DNA from: a virus
DNA: 64,000 nt
Strand: one strand, 5' to 3'
Virus record (IMG/VR): IMGVR_UViG_3300044974_001280
Coordinates: 166,446-230,445 of that record
Part shown: piece by piece, positions 17,191 through 26,398 of the stretch
Numbering within the stretch: position 1 is the stretch's first letter
How the letters are laid out: each line of letters begins with the position of its first letter
Made by a program: the position numbers and the translations under genes
Notes under the pieces: generated by a model
The model's database searches: none
What the model was told of the DNA's origin: nothing
Seen by the model: the letters and a program-made list of their open reading frames with translations, nothing else

Positions 17191-17376
17191 ATGTCAAATC
17201 CACAAACAGTTGCTCCAGACCCTAAACACACCACCGACGATAATTTCGTCAAGTGGTACGATCAAAGGGCTTACAGTTCGAAAGTTGGCTCTCTGGGTAT
17301 GAAGCAGGCCACGGTTGGTAAGCTCATGAAGTTTGAAGAGTTCAAAAAGACTTTCTCGAGCCTCCAATCTAAATAA
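17191..17376 (+). CDS. small protein of unknown function
   Basis: 61 residues, nine bases after the preceding gene and probably cotranscribed with it. Soluble, no recognised motif. Confidence 0.55.
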   Translation: MSNPQTVAPDPKHTTDDNFVKWYDQRAYSSKVGSLGMKQATVGKLMKFEEFKKTFSSLQSK

Positions 17377-17468
17377 TTTTTCTTTACAATTTCTTTCAAT
17401 ACCCTTGAAAAATTGAAATTTTTTGAATTTTTGGGCTATAAACAGGAGTTCATTAAAACAAATTTAAC

Positions 17469-18521
17469 ATGAAATTAAAATTGGAGTATGTTTGGTTAGA
17501 TGGATATCAACCCGAACCAAATTTGAGATCAAAAGTAAAGATTTTCGATTATACCCCGTCAAATCTGAACACTCTTTCGCCCCAACACGCAAAACCTAGA
17601 CCAGAAGAACTTCCAGAATGGTCTTTTGATGGAAGTTCCACCCGGCAGGCTGAAGGTAATTTCTCAGATTTGATTCTAAAACCAGTGAGGGTTTATGCAG
17701 ATCCTCTCAGAATGGGCTTTTGCTATCTCGTAATGTGTGAGGTTCTAAATCCAGACCGCACCCCACATTCTTCCAATACTAGAGCCTTGATCGGAAAGGA
17801 TTCTCATGCTCTTTGGTTTGGGTTTGAGCAAGAGTATGTGCTCAGGTGGTTCAATAAAAATAGTAATCGGCCGGTAGGATTTGAAAATTTCAACCCACCC
17901 GAGTCTCAGGGCAAGTATTATTGTTCAGTCGGTCATCCTTATTCCGCTGGCAGAAATATTTCAGAGGAACATTTGGATGCCTGTCTTTCTTGTGGCATTC
18001 AGATCACAGGCACCAATGCCGAAGTGATGCTCGGTCAGTGGGAATATCAGGTTTTTGGCCAGGGAGAACAGACGGCCGCAGATGATCTTTGGATATCTAG
18101 ATTTTTGCTCATGAGAATTGCAGAAAATTACCAGATCAAAGTTGACTTTCACCCCAAGCCCATGGGAGCAGAGGAAGATTGGAACGGATCAGGAATGCAC
18201 ACCAATTTTTCAAATAATAGAATGAGAGAAACAGGAGGGGAAGAATTTTTTAACAGCATTTGTCAAGTGCTGGAAAAAACCCACGATGTTGCTATTTCCC
18301 TCTATGGATCGGACAATCATCTGAGACTTACCGGCAAGCACGAAACCCAAAGCATTTCGAAATTCAGTTGGGGTGTAAGTGATAGAGGAGCATCAATCAG
18401 AATACCCATTTCTACCTCTGATAAGTGGTTGGGTTATCTTGAAGACAGGAGACCAGGATCAAATGCGGATCCTTATAAAATCACCAAATATCTCTCCAAC
18501 TCTCTCGAGGAATTAGAATAA
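17469..18521 (+). CDS. glutamine synthetase, type II (eukaryote-like)
   Basis: 350 residues, the short length of GSII rather than the 450-plus of GSI or 700-plus of GSIII. The beta-grasp motif EWSFDGSST is at 50-58; FGFEQEYVL holds metal-binding E120 and E122; later come GSGMHTNFS, HLRLTGKHET and RGASIRIP, all standard GSII active-site strings. It joins glutamate and ammonia using ATP to make glutamine. A phage could use it to feed nucleotide and amino-sugar synthesis. All catalytic strings look intact. A 92-base leader precedes it. Confidence 0.93.
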   Translation: MKLKLEYVWLDGYQPEPNLRSKVKIFDYTPSNLNTLSPQHAKPRPEELPEWSFDGSSTRQAEGNFSDLILKPVRVYADPLRMGFCYLVMCEVLNPDRTPHSSNTRALIGKDSHALWFGFEQEYVLRWFNKNSNRPVGFENFNPPESQGKYYCSVGHPYSAGRNISEEHLDACLSCGIQITGTNAEVMLGQWEYQVFGQGEQTAADDLWISRFLLMRIAENYQIKVDFHPKPMGAEEDWNGSGMHTNFSNNRMRETGGEEFFNSICQVLEKTHDVAISLYGSDNHLRLTGKHETQSISKFSWGVSDRGASIRIPISTSDKWLGYLEDRRPGSNADPYKITKYLSNSLEELE

Positions 18522-18530
18522 ACTAAATTC

Positions 18531-18842
18531 ATGTACGATTCCCACCCGCCGTTCAAAGAAGCACTTCAGTTCAAAGATAAAGACAGATTTTGGGAACTCT
18601 TCCGTGAAAAGATTACCGAAGCTGTAGAACAAAGGTATAATTTCGCAGTTCTTTTTACGATGGGTCAAGATTTCAACACGGATGGTCCCAGCTATTCCGT
18701 AATCATTGAGAAAAAAGACTATGAAAAATTCCTTGTCAACTGCCAACTCTGGAACGAAAGGACTGAAAATTACGAGGCGTGTGGGCAAATAAAAAAAACT
18801 TTACAACTTCTAAAAAAATGGAAAACTCAGGATTTAGACTAA
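18531..18842 (+). CDS. small protein of unknown function
   Basis: 103 residues, charged, starting ten bases after the glutamine synthetase stop and so likely cotranscribed. No similarity recognised to PII or other nitrogen regulators. Confidence 0.6.
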   Translation: MYDSHPPFKEALQFKDKDRFWELFREKITEAVEQRYNFAVLFTMGQDFNTDGPSYSVIIEKKDYEKFLVNCQLWNERTENYEACGQIKKTLQLLKKWKTQDLD

Positions 18843-18865
18843 TCAGTTCACACTACTTGAACGAT

Positions 18866-19042
18866 ATGAGAATAGAAAAGGGTGACATCTTAAGAGAGAA
18901 ATCTTCCCAAAAAACTGTCAAGGTATTGAATGTACTTAAAAATAATGAAGGGAAAGTGGAGTTACTGGTGGAATATAATGCTCCAGGCTCTTTTGGAGTG
19001 CCCTTTCAAAAATCGCCGGATAGCTTTCAATTTCTGACCTAA
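18866..19042 (+). CDS. small beta-rich protein of unknown function
   Basis: 58 residues from ATG 18866. The frame is open back to GTG 18779 and includes an ATG at 18818, but those starts would overlap the upstream gene. The sequence alternates charged turns with beta strands (GDILREKSSQKTVKVLNVL), SH3- or KOW-like in appearance only. Confidence 0.5.
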   Translation: MRIEKGDILREKSSQKTVKVLNVLKNNEGKVELLVEYNAPGSFGVPFQKSPDSFQFLT

Positions 19043-19117
19043 AAAATTCTGGCAAGAAAGATTGCTGTAAATTGTCTTTTGCACTTTAAACTCAGAAAAT
19101 TCATTCTGGTCAAAACA

Positions 19118-19125
19118 TATATACT
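19118..19125 (+). promoter_or_regulatory. late-type promoter box
   Basis: TATATACT within AACATATATACTT, 12 bases before the ATG at 19138. Confidence 0.42.
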
Positions 19126-19137
19126 TCTGAATCAGAA

Positions 19138-19380
19138 ATGAAAAATCATCAGAATATAGACCGATTGAATAGGGCTTTAGAAGTCTATAGTGACATCGTA
19201 AAATTTGGCGAGAAAAGTCTTGCCTTTTCCCAGCGGGAAGAATGTATTAAAGTTTTAGAAGATTTCGAGGAATATGAAAAATGTATGGATCTTCATCAGA
19301 TCCACCCAGTAGAGCGCACCCAGTCTAAACTGAAAAAAAATGATTCAGAATTTGAAAACCGAACCGAGGATAGAGCGTAA
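19138..19380 (+). CDS. small helical protein, YEKC family
   Basis: 80 residues, helical. It contains LEDFEEYEKCMDLHQI, which matches the spacing of YESTEEYEKCQYITNF in the next gene, so the two are neighbouring paralogues. Function unknown. Confidence 0.65.
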   Translation: MKNHQNIDRLNRALEVYSDIVKFGEKSLAFSQREECIKVLEDFEEYEKCMDLHQIHPVERTQSKLKKNDSEFENRTEDRA

Positions 19381-19612
19381 GGTGTACGAAAAAGCCTTAT
19401 CTAGAATGGAAAAAATGGGCAGCAGCGCCATTAACCATCCTCATCTTCTCGAAAAGAGAGAAGACATTAAAGCTAGTTTGTTGAGATACTATGAGTCGAC
19501 AGAGGAGTATGAAAAATGTCAGTACATCACAAACTTTTTCGCCAAGCTGGAGAAAGATATTCTACTCAGTCAAATTTTAACCTTGACCAAAGAATCAAAA
19601 ACCGAGAAATAA
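19340..19612 (+). CDS. small helical protein, YEKC family
   Basis: 90 residues, overlapping the end of its paralogue by about 40 bases. Shares the EEYEKC motif about two-thirds along. The pair probably arose by duplication. Function unknown. Confidence 0.65.
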   Translation: MIQNLKTEPRIERKVYEKALSRMEKMGSSAINHPHLLEKREDIKASLLRYYESTEEYEKCQYITNFFAKLEKDILLSQILTLTKESKTEK

Positions 19613-19666
19613 TTAGCCGGGATAGAAACAGTTTTAAGATTTACACTACAGTAAAAAAATTTATTC

Positions 19667-21202
19667 ATGAGTCAAATTTCACTCAAGGACCTAGCCGAAA
19701 AATTCTCAGAGGAAATCTGGTCTTTACACGGTCAAGGTTTTTCTCATACTGAGATAGCCAAAAAATTGGTTTCCGAAAAATTTCTAAATCTGGGCACTTC
19801 GGCCATTGATTCTTTTAGAAGAGCAATCTCTGCCAAGCTGTCAGAAGAATTACCGGAAGATGTTCTAAGACAATCGATCGAGGAAAAATTCAGGCAGGAG
19901 GAAATTCCTCCTTCTATGGAATTAGAAATCGACAAAGAGGAGGAAAAAATAGCCCGGTCTGCCTACAAAAAATACAAGCACAACACCAACTACTACTATG
20001 ATGAGGCAAAAGATCTCTATATAGTGTACATCAAGAACAAAGCCTATCGATTTACCGGCACCATCATTAGGGACATGAAATCCCGTTATTCTTCTCTGAC
20101 CGGCAGTGCAGAAACCATCAACGAAATCTGTCGGAATTTCGAAATACCTAGAAACATATTTACCGCCCTTAAATCTATTCTGGGCTGGACCCACGACTCC
20201 GAACCCTATACCGACGAAGAAATGTTCGTCCGAGACGAGGAAGAGATGGTTTCAGATGCTCTACAAAAAAGAAAATTTTCATTCTTCCAGAAATACACCC
20301 GGCAAGAGGAAAAAATGATCAAAGAGGCAGCCTCAAATTGGTGGGCTTTTAAGGGTCTGGTTATCAATCCTTTGGCCGAAAAATTATCCCAGGTTTTTGC
20401 CCAGTACGAGGTTCCTAAATTGACCCTGCCTCCCGGAGAACCTCATTCCCTCGTTATTTCTCCCTTTGATCTGCACTACGGGAAATATGCCTGGTCAGGA
20501 GAGGTGAGGGATGAATACAACCGTCAAATGGCCCGGGATTTATTACTCGGAAAAACTGCCTCCATCTTGTCCGATGTTGTTAAGTATCAGATTGAGAAAA
20601 TTATTATTCCTGTAGGATCCGATTTTTTTCATGTTGATACCCTCGGTGGAACCACGACCAAAGGCACACCTCAGGACTGCGATGGTACTTTTATCCAGAT
20701 CATGGTGGAGGGCCAGCAACTGATGGTAGAATTCATCGATATCCTGAGAGGGGTGGCTCCCGTTGAGATTTTATTAACTGCGGGCAATCACGACTTCAAA
20801 CTTTCTCATGTTCTTTTGGAGTATTTGGGAGCCTATTATAGGAGCTGTGAAGATGTAGAGGTGATTAAATGTCATAAATTCCGTCAGTACTACGAATACG
20901 GTGAAAATCTCATGGGATTCACGCACGGTGACGGAACCAAACTTTCAGAGCTTCCTTACCTTATGGCCAGAGAAGCTCCTGATTTTTGGTCCAGAACCAA
21001 ACACAGATTCTTCTTTACTGGACACCTGCATCATGAGATGGTGAAGGACTTCAATGGGGTGAAGGTTTATCAAATGCCGAGTCTGTCTGGTTCTGATAGA
21101 TGGCATCACCAACACGGGTTTGAAGGATCCAATAGAGCTCTTCAAGCCTATCTGATTCATCCCTCCGAAGGCATGAAAATAACTTTTGTTGCCTCAGTTT
21201 AA
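19667..21202 (+). CDS. metallophosphoesterase with N-terminal HTH-like region
   Basis: 511 residues. A possible helix-turn-helix near residues 22-40 (GFSHTEIAKKLVSEKF) is followed by a long helical linker. The C-terminal calcineurin-like domain has all metal motifs in order: DLHYGK, GSDFFHVD (in place of GDxxD), GNHD, THGDG and GHLHHE. The substrate could be DNA, RNA or a nucleotide; the HTH-like region and phage setting favour a nucleic acid. Confidence 0.82.
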   Translation: MSQISLKDLAEKFSEEIWSLHGQGFSHTEIAKKLVSEKFLNLGTSAIDSFRRAISAKLSEELPEDVLRQSIEEKFRQEEIPPSMELEIDKEEEKIARSAYKKYKHNTNYYYDEAKDLYIVYIKNKAYRFTGTIIRDMKSRYSSLTGSAETINEICRNFEIPRNIFTALKSILGWTHDSEPYTDEEMFVRDEEEMVSDALQKRKFSFFQKYTRQEEKMIKEAASNWWAFKGLVINPLAEKLSQVFAQYEVPKLTLPPGEPHSLVISPFDLHYGKYAWSGEVRDEYNRQMARDLLLGKTASILSDVVKYQIEKIIIPVGSDFFHVDTLGGTTTKGTPQDCDGTFIQIMVEGQQLMVEFIDILRGVAPVEILLTAGNHDFKLSHVLLEYLGAYYRSCEDVEVIKCHKFRQYYEYGENLMGFTHGDGTKLSELPYLMAREAPDFWSRTKHRFFFTGHLHHEMVKDFNGVKVYQMPSLSGSDRWHHQHGFEGSNRALQAYLIHPSEGMKITFVASV

Positions 21203-21216
21203 AAAAAAATAAACAA

Positions 21217-21618
21217 GTGGAAGAAACTGGAATTTATCATCTGGATCTGATCAGTACCTGTCAGGTCAACCCCGAATCTTTGGCGAGGTTCTTACAAAAA
21301 TTGAAAAAATTAGACATTCCCCCTGAGATGAAAGAAGCTGTTTCCGAGTCCTCTGTTATTGGTAAGTCTGGTAAATTGGAGATCTACATTGATGAAGGTG
21401 AAATCGAGATGTCCAATGCAGAGGAGTTTTTTGAGTGTGTCACAAAGGTGGAAAAAGAACTGTGCGAATTTGCAGACCATTCTAAAATCATTTGGACTTA
21501 CAATTTTCCATTCTATTCCAAAGGATGGAAAAAAAATAAATACGAATGGGAAATTCAATTTGAGGAGAAAGACGATTTCTACGAGGACATGGATCTGAAC
21601 ATTTGGACCGAGGATTAG
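21217..21618 (+). CDS. acidic protein of unknown function
   Basis: 133 residues from a GTG start, strongly acidic, with an aromatic C-terminal half. It starts 14 bases after the phosphoesterase gene. No motif recognised; a small inhibitor or DNA-mimic role is possible only as a guess. Confidence 0.6.
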   Translation: MEETGIYHLDLISTCQVNPESLARFLQKLKKLDIPPEMKEAVSESSVIGKSGKLEIYIDEGEIEMSNAEEFFECVTKVEKELCEFADHSKIIWTYNFPFYSKGWKKNKYEWEIQFEEKDDFYEDMDLNIWTED

Positions 21619-21620
21619 GC

Positions 21621-22406
21621 ATGGACAATCCTCTTTCTTCAGGACCCTCCAAAGGGTATTTCAGAATCATGTCCAATAAAAACAGGTTATCGGATCTACA
21701 AAAAATTCAAAACTCCCGTCTAAGTTCCCAAGAATTCAAGAAAAATCCCTGTCAATTCCCAACTTCAGTTTATGTGATCAACCTTGACAGAAGAGAGGAT
21801 AGATGGGAGAATTTCATGAAATTGAATCAGAACTCTTTGGCCAATTTTCAGATCACCAGATTTTCTGCCCTAGAAAAAAAATCCCCAGTAGATGGAATTT
21901 TTGCCTCCTTCTCAACTTGTCTGACTGAGCATCTAAAGGATGAAGAAACCATTATTATTATGGAAGATGATTCGTATCTCGTTGCAGGAGCTATGGATAA
22001 AATTCGTTTAGCTTTTGAAGACCTGCCTGAGGATTGGGATTGTCTTATCGGGAACCACTATTTTATAGGCAGGATCGAGATCTTAACAGACCATCTAGCA
22101 AAACCATTGGGCACAGCCTCGACCCTGAATTTTGGGATATTCAGAAGAACCATTGTTGACAAGATAGAAGCGAATATCGAGAAGAGGGACACAGTTGTTG
22201 GTATAAAAGATTTTGACCATTTCGTTACATCACCTGAAACAAATATTCACAATTACACCATTTGGCCCATGGTAACCCGGGAATTTCTGTCAATGTCGGA
22301 TCATCACCAGAAAGTTAGAAACATGGAAGCAAGAATTAGAGAAAATGCATTTCTTTACCAGTTCATTGATAGCGATACGTACTACCCCAGTCTAGAAAAC
22401 TGGTAG
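21621..22406 (+). CDS. GT25-like glycosyltransferase
   Basis: About 261 residues from ATG 21621; the frame extends six codons upstream to a TTG. VYVINLDRREDRWENF is the signature opening of GT25 (LPS galactosyltransferase-like) enzymes, and TIIIMEDDSYLV is the ED-D metal site. It lies away from the main glycan cluster but may serve the same glycan. Confidence 0.85.
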   Translation: MDNPLSSGPSKGYFRIMSNKNRLSDLQKIQNSRLSSQEFKKNPCQFPTSVYVINLDRREDRWENFMKLNQNSLANFQITRFSALEKKSPVDGIFASFSTCLTEHLKDEETIIIMEDDSYLVAGAMDKIRLAFEDLPEDWDCLIGNHYFIGRIEILTDHLAKPLGTASTLNFGIFRRTIVDKIEANIEKRDTVVGIKDFDHFVTSPETNIHNYTIWPMVTREFLSMSDHHQKVRNMEARIRENAFLYQFIDSDTYYPSLENW

Positions 22407-22437
22407 TCTACATGAAAAGTGTGCACTATCTTGTGGA

Positions 22438-22445
22438 TATATAGA
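22438..22445 (+). promoter_or_regulatory. late-type promoter box
   Basis: TATATAGA within TGGATATATAGAC; the gene it would serve starts 65 bases on, at 22511. Confidence 0.4.
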
Positions 22446-22510
22446 CCGACCCCCTCGTTATACATTAAAACAAGGGCTTTCAACAGAAATCTCAAAGTTA
22501 GAACAAAAGA

Positions 22511-23428
22511 ATGAAAAAAATGAAATATCTCAAATCTTTTAGGGACTTGTATGAAAATACACCAAAATCGAACTCAGAGAGGGGGAAGGAATCTTTTGAC
22601 AAATGGATGGATTCCGAAATTAGAAGCTCTTTTGGATCCACCATCACTTCCGATTCGGGATTAGTTTCAGCTTCTAAAGCTTCTGATACTGAATCTCCTG
22701 TATCGGGAGAATTAATTCTGCCCAGTGCCCCTGCTAATCAAAAGCAGGCAATGCAAGAGCTCGTAGAAGCTCTCAATAAACACGGTCTCACAAACCCTTA
22801 CGTCCAAAGAGCGGTCTTGGGAGTTGTGAATAAAGAAAGCGGGTTCAACCCCAGCGTTGCTGAAATTTCTTATAGAAACACACCGGCTAGTAGGATTAGA
22901 GATGTTTTCGGACGGAGGGTCAAGGATCTAACAGATGCTCAGATTGAAGAATTAAGAAAGGATGATGCTAAATTCTGGGATAGAGTATACGGCGTAGATT
23001 GTCCAACTAGTACGGGTAAGGATCTAGGCAACGATCAGCCAGGTGACGGCTGGAAATATCGAGGTAGAGGATACAACGGGCTCACAGGGAAAGCAAACTA
23101 CCGAGTATACACAGACTTACTCAAAAAAGCTGGAACTAATGTTGATCTAGTAGCTAATCCTGAAACTTTAGAAAAGAATTCAAAAATTGCCGCCGAAGTA
23201 GCAGCCCTCTTCTTTAAGATCACTTTGAACAACCCAACTATCAAGGAGAAGTATTCCAACTCCAACGAGAACGATTTTCAAGATTTAAAAACTGCAGTTA
23301 GAGCAGTTAACAATGCCAATGCGGGTCCAGGAAATAATGTAGATGCCGGAATTATCGGAGAGGGTACCAGAAAAGCTCTAGATTTTGCCCAAAACATTGA
23401 GGTCAAAGACTTATCTACTACCGCCTAA
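22511..23428 (+). CDS. GH19/lysozyme-like peptidoglycan hydrolase
   Basis: 305 residues. The N-terminal 20 residues (YLKSFRDLYEN) resemble the start of the 63952 protein and may be a propeptide or virion-targeting tail. A Ser/Pro-rich linker follows. The C-terminal domain has VVNKESGFNP, with a candidate catalytic glutamate, and GWKYRGRGYNGLTGKANY, the lysozyme-superfamily signature also seen in the endolysin at 60325. There is no signal peptide, so it may be a virion-associated lysin. Confidence 0.8.
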   Translation: MKKMKYLKSFRDLYENTPKSNSERGKESFDKWMDSEIRSSFGSTITSDSGLVSASKASDTESPVSGELILPSAPANQKQAMQELVEALNKHGLTNPYVQRAVLGVVNKESGFNPSVAEISYRNTPASRIRDVFGRRVKDLTDAQIEELRKDDAKFWDRVYGVDCPTSTGKDLGNDQPGDGWKYRGRGYNGLTGKANYRVYTDLLKKAGTNVDLVANPETLEKNSKIAAEVAALFFKITLNNPTIKEKYSNSNENDFQDLKTAVRAVNNANAGPGNNVDAGIIGEGTRKALDFAQNIEVKDLSTTA

Positions 23429-23467
23429 TTTTTTTATTCGAAGTATCAACTATTGGAGGAATTTTTC

Positions 23468-23475
23468 TATATTTG
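23468..23475 (+). promoter_or_regulatory. host-type -7 promoter box (TATATTTG)
   Basis: Matches the Bacteroidetes TAnnTTTG element, 20 bases before the ATG at 23496. Confidence 0.5.
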
Positions 23476-23495
23476 GGGTCTAAACCAAATTCTCC

Positions 23496-23921
23496 ATGCA
23501 ACTAATTACTCACAACTTCAGACGTAGAATGCAAAAATTGTCTATCTATTTGCTCAGGCGTCTAGACTCCACCAGCGACCGCAAAGAATCACCTTTGCCC
23601 CACGAGGCGCAGTGTGTCATGCTGTGTAAAAAGCTGGCTAAAATGTCAGACTCTATTCTCTTAATGACACCTTTGACCGACAAAAGATTTTTAAAAAACG
23701 AGAGGTTAAAGATTTATGTTATTATGGACTCCAACCAGGTCCAAATTATAGACAATATCCACAGCTACTCCGTTACCCTTCGGGAAAGAGCTTGGCAGAG
23801 ATTAATTCATTCTTATAATTTGGAAATTGAAGAAAGAAGGCATTCTCTAGAGGCTGACATCACCGCTAATATCCGTTATTCACTTAAAAATCTCCTTGAT
23901 GAAATCACCCAAAAACACTAA
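23496..23921 (+). CDS. protein of unknown function
   Basis: 141 residues, basic at the N-terminus (NFRRRMQKLSIYLLRRLD) with an alpha-helical C-terminus. No motif recognised. It overlaps the next gene. Confidence 0.6.
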   Translation: MQLITHNFRRRMQKLSIYLLRRLDSTSDRKESPLPHEAQCVMLCKKLAKMSDSILLMTPLTDKRFLKNERLKIYVIMDSNQVQIIDNIHSYSVTLRERAWQRLIHSYNLEIEERRHSLEADITANIRYSLKNLLDEITQKH

Positions 23922-24216
23922 AAATCACAATTTTACCCTTTTTCTAAGCCTGGGTTTTTTGCTTTTCTTTATTTTTTGTTTCTTCAGCATTTATTTTATT
24001 TATAAAGTTGCCACCTCTGATTTTTTTAGATCCAGCTCCACACAGGATATAGAAGGAACAGTAATTCATGAAATAAAAAAGGAAGAACCCCCTATAAAAA
24101 CAACAGATACTATTTACATTACCAAATTGGTGACTGAAAAATGTGGAAAAATACATTGTCAGCACATGGACACAACAATAGAGAAAAGCTCAATCCAGGA
24201 TTCACTAAAACCATAA
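23899..24216 (+). CDS. single-pass membrane protein
   Basis: 105 residues from ATG 23899. One strong hydrophobic segment (about residues 12-36) is followed by a polar Thr/Lys-rich tail, predicted outside the cytoplasm. A holin- or spanin-like role is possible, since a lysozyme-like gene lies just upstream, but there is no specific motif. Confidence 0.6.
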   Translation: MKSPKNTKNHNFTLFLSLGFLLFFIFCFFSIYFIYKVATSDFFRSSSTQDIEGTVIHEIKKEEPPIKTTDTIYITKLVTEKCGKIHCQHMDTTIEKSSIQDSLKP

Positions 24217-24220
24217 ACTC

Positions 24221-24340
24221 ATGAAACTAAAACACAAAAAATTTTATTTGCTCCTCCTTTCTTCAGTAATTTCTTTCGTAACCTCCACGATTTTATTGAT
24301 AGGACTTGGAATTATCCTTTATGATTTGTTAACCAAATAG
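24221..24340 (+). CDS. short single-pass membrane peptide
   Basis: 39 residues: five basic residues in the first seven (MKLKHKK), then one hydrophobic helix ending in LLTK. It starts four bases after the preceding membrane protein gene and ends one base before the next ATG. Could be a small holin or antiholin; not shown. Confidence 0.5.
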   Translation: MKLKHKKFYLLLLSSVISFVTSTILLIGLGIILYDLLTK

Positions 24341-24341
24341 T

Positions 24342-24998
24342 ATGAAAAAAAGTAAATTTGGTCCTTTTAAGGACAATCGCCCATTTAGTGCAAAAGCTAA
24401 AGACTTTGGACAATCTCTCCTATTTTGGAAGGGTAGAAAGAAAGGTATAGTACATACTCGTGATTTGGAGTGGGATGATATTCGTTATATTTTCTTTCCT
24501 AAAGATTTTTCTGAAAAGTATGGGTATTTAGGTTCTGTACCTGATTACAATAACTGTAATAAAGCTATGGTCCCATTAGTTTTGGCTATGGACTATGAAG
24601 CAAAACCTTGGTGGTGTCCTCGTTGGTTTCTTAGATTTCTCGATGTGTTTGGTAACGATAAATCTATTGTAAGGGTTCGTAATAGGGCACTACATAATTT
24701 ACATAGAAAACTAACCAAAGGAATTACATTTGTAGATTATAAAACAAAGTGGGAATGGTATGATTTAAGAATCTCAGTTGCTGCACCTCAATACATTCAG
24801 GACCTTGCTGATTCCATTGAAGATTATTACTATCGAAAAGGTTACAAAAAAGATTTAACCGAACAAATCAAAAAAATTGAACCGGATTTCAATAAGTGGA
24901 TGAGTAATGAGGATTTGGCAAAATATCTAGAAATTCATAAGATGAATAAAATAAAAAGAATTAATGACCAAATTAATGGAAGCACTGAACATTCCTGA
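24342..24998 (+). CDS. protein of unknown function
   Basis: 218 residues, rich in W, Y and K (KPWWCPRWFLRFLDV). From here on the codons are more A/T-ending than in the glycan region. No domain recognised. Confidence 0.65.
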   Translation: MKKSKFGPFKDNRPFSAKAKDFGQSLLFWKGRKKGIVHTRDLEWDDIRYIFFPKDFSEKYGYLGSVPDYNNCNKAMVPLVLAMDYEAKPWWCPRWFLRFLDVFGNDKSIVRVRNRALHNLHRKLTKGITFVDYKTKWEWYDLRISVAAPQYIQDLADSIEDYYYRKGYKKDLTEQIKKIEPDFNKWMSNEDLAKYLEIHKMNKIKRINDQINGSTEHS

Positions 24999-25191
24999 GT
25001 TAGTTCCCGTGGGATTGGTTTCAAATTTCTTTGACGGCCAGTTGTTAGAGAAATGCGGGGAATCTCTTCAAATCCAATCGGTTTCTGGCCGGGATGTGGT
25101 TCTTGTGTCTGATTTGGAAAAAGTTTTGCCTTCTGAATATTTTCTGTCTTTTGTGGAGAAGATTCAGAGGGAAACTTTTTTTAATGGATAG
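24964..25191 (+). CDS. small protein of unknown function
   Basis: 75 residues, overlapping the previous gene by 35 bases in another frame. Mixed alpha/beta, no motif. Confidence 0.55.
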   Translation: MTKLMEALNIPELVPVGLVSNFFDGQLLEKCGESLQIQSVSGRDVVLVSDLEKVLPSEYFLSFVEKIQRETFFNG

Positions 25192-25228
25192 GTTCGATTT
25201 TTTGTGAATTAATTTTAGAATTTATTCT

Positions 25229-25236
25229 TATATTTG
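25229..25236 (+). promoter_or_regulatory. host-type -7 promoter box (TATATTTG)
   Basis: Ends four bases before the RNA ligase ATG at 25241, implying a leaderless or nearly leaderless transcript. Confidence 0.45.
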
Positions 25237-25240
25237 GGGA

Positions 25241-26317
25241 ATGAGAAACGTACTAGAAGATTATAAGGAAAGGGGCCTGCTCCACTCCCAGTCCCATCCT
25301 CGCTTTCCGCTGACAATTTGGAACTACAGCGAAAAGGTTCAATACGATGGATTATGGGACGATGTGACCCTTATGTGTAGAGGTCTTATTACCGATGATG
25401 TTACCGGCGGGATCCTTGTTAAACCCTTTCCAAAGTTTTTCAACTACGAAGAAATTGTGAACAAAGGACAAATTCCAACCCAAGGAGACTGTGTGTATGT
25501 GCAGGAAAAGGCGGATGGCTCTTTAGGCATACTGTTTTACTACGAGGGTGAATGGATTATGGCTACCCGGGGTTCTTTTACCTCAGACCAGGCAATAAAG
25601 GGATTAGAGATGGTTCAATCCAAATACAAGTTGGATAGTTGGATAAAAGAATACGCGTACTTGGTTGAGATCATCTACCCGGAAAATCGTATCGTTGTAA
25701 ATTACGGGGAAGAAAAAGTCATATTTTTATCTGCGGTCCCCAATAATTTTTACAAACAAACCAACGAAGAAGAATTACATTGGTCTATGGCCTGTGATGT
25801 CTTTAAGTTCAACGGTGTCTCTGATAAAGACATCACCCAAACAAAGCAGCATTTTAACTTTTCCGATCAGTTATACCGTAGTTTGAAGGCACAGAACGAT
25901 GTTAACAAGGAGGGTTTCGTTCTTAGATTTCAACCTGGTAACTTTCGGATGAAAATTAAATTTGAGGAGTATCTCAGGTTGCACAGAATAATGACAAATG
26001 TTACTTCCACTTCGATCTGGGAGGTCTTGTCTACCGGAGGTGACATGTCAGCCATCCTTGTCGACACCCCCGATGAGTTTTATGGAAAGGTGACAGGATA
26101 TGCCAACGAGCTGATAAGTCAATACCAGGAGGTAGAGAAGGAGTATTTGGCTATCTTCGACACCCTCAAGAGCATAAAAGATTTCAAGTGGAGAGCTAGT
26201 TTTGCCGAAGAAGCAAAAAAATACAAAAATCCTTCCCTTTTATTTAAAATGTACGATCGTAAGGAATACTCCTCATTAATTTGGAAAATAATAAAACCCC
26301 AATTTTATAAAATTTAA
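25241..26317 (+). CDS. T4 Rnl1-type RNA ligase
   Basis: 358 residues, near the 374 of T4 RnlA. The nucleotidyl-acceptor lysine is K90 in the KxDG motif EKADGSLG. Downstream come LVEIIYPENRIV (motif IIIa region), KEGFVLRF (motif IV) and MKIKFEEY (motif V with two lysines), in correct order. It would seal 5'-phosphate and 3'-OH RNA ends with ATP. In T4 the enzyme repairs tRNA cut by a host anticodon nuclease; the nearby end-healing genes at 40.4-41.2 kb fit that role. Confidence 0.93.
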   Translation: MRNVLEDYKERGLLHSQSHPRFPLTIWNYSEKVQYDGLWDDVTLMCRGLITDDVTGGILVKPFPKFFNYEEIVNKGQIPTQGDCVYVQEKADGSLGILFYYEGEWIMATRGSFTSDQAIKGLEMVQSKYKLDSWIKEYAYLVEIIYPENRIVVNYGEEKVIFLSAVPNNFYKQTNEEELHWSMACDVFKFNGVSDKDITQTKQHFNFSDQLYRSLKAQNDVNKEGFVLRFQPGNFRMKIKFEEYLRLHRIMTNVTSTSIWEVLSTGGDMSAILVDTPDEFYGKVTGYANELISQYQEVEKEYLAIFDTLKSIKDFKWRASFAEEAKKYKNPSLLFKMYDRKEYSSLIWKIIKPQFYKI

Positions 26318-26352
26318 TGAAAGTTATACTCTTAGATATTCAAAATAGTTGA
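26317..26352 (+). pseudogene. remnant of a HAD-protein gene start
   Basis: An 11-codon frame overlapping the ligase stop reads MKVILLDIQNS. Its first 24 bases match the start of the intact HAD gene at 27140 (MKVIFLDIDGV) at all but two positions, then diverge. It looks like the left junction of an insertion or rearrangement that placed the 26.4-27.1 kb gene between ligase and HAD gene. Confidence 0.55.
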
Positions 26353-26398
26353 GGTTGGTAATTTTTCTAAAAAATTTTGTTTTTAGTTACAAAATGTA

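Noticed and set aside
24221-24340. Holin assignment for the 39-residue membrane peptide
   Set aside because: Only size and one helix support it; no motif or lysis-cassette context is firm enough.
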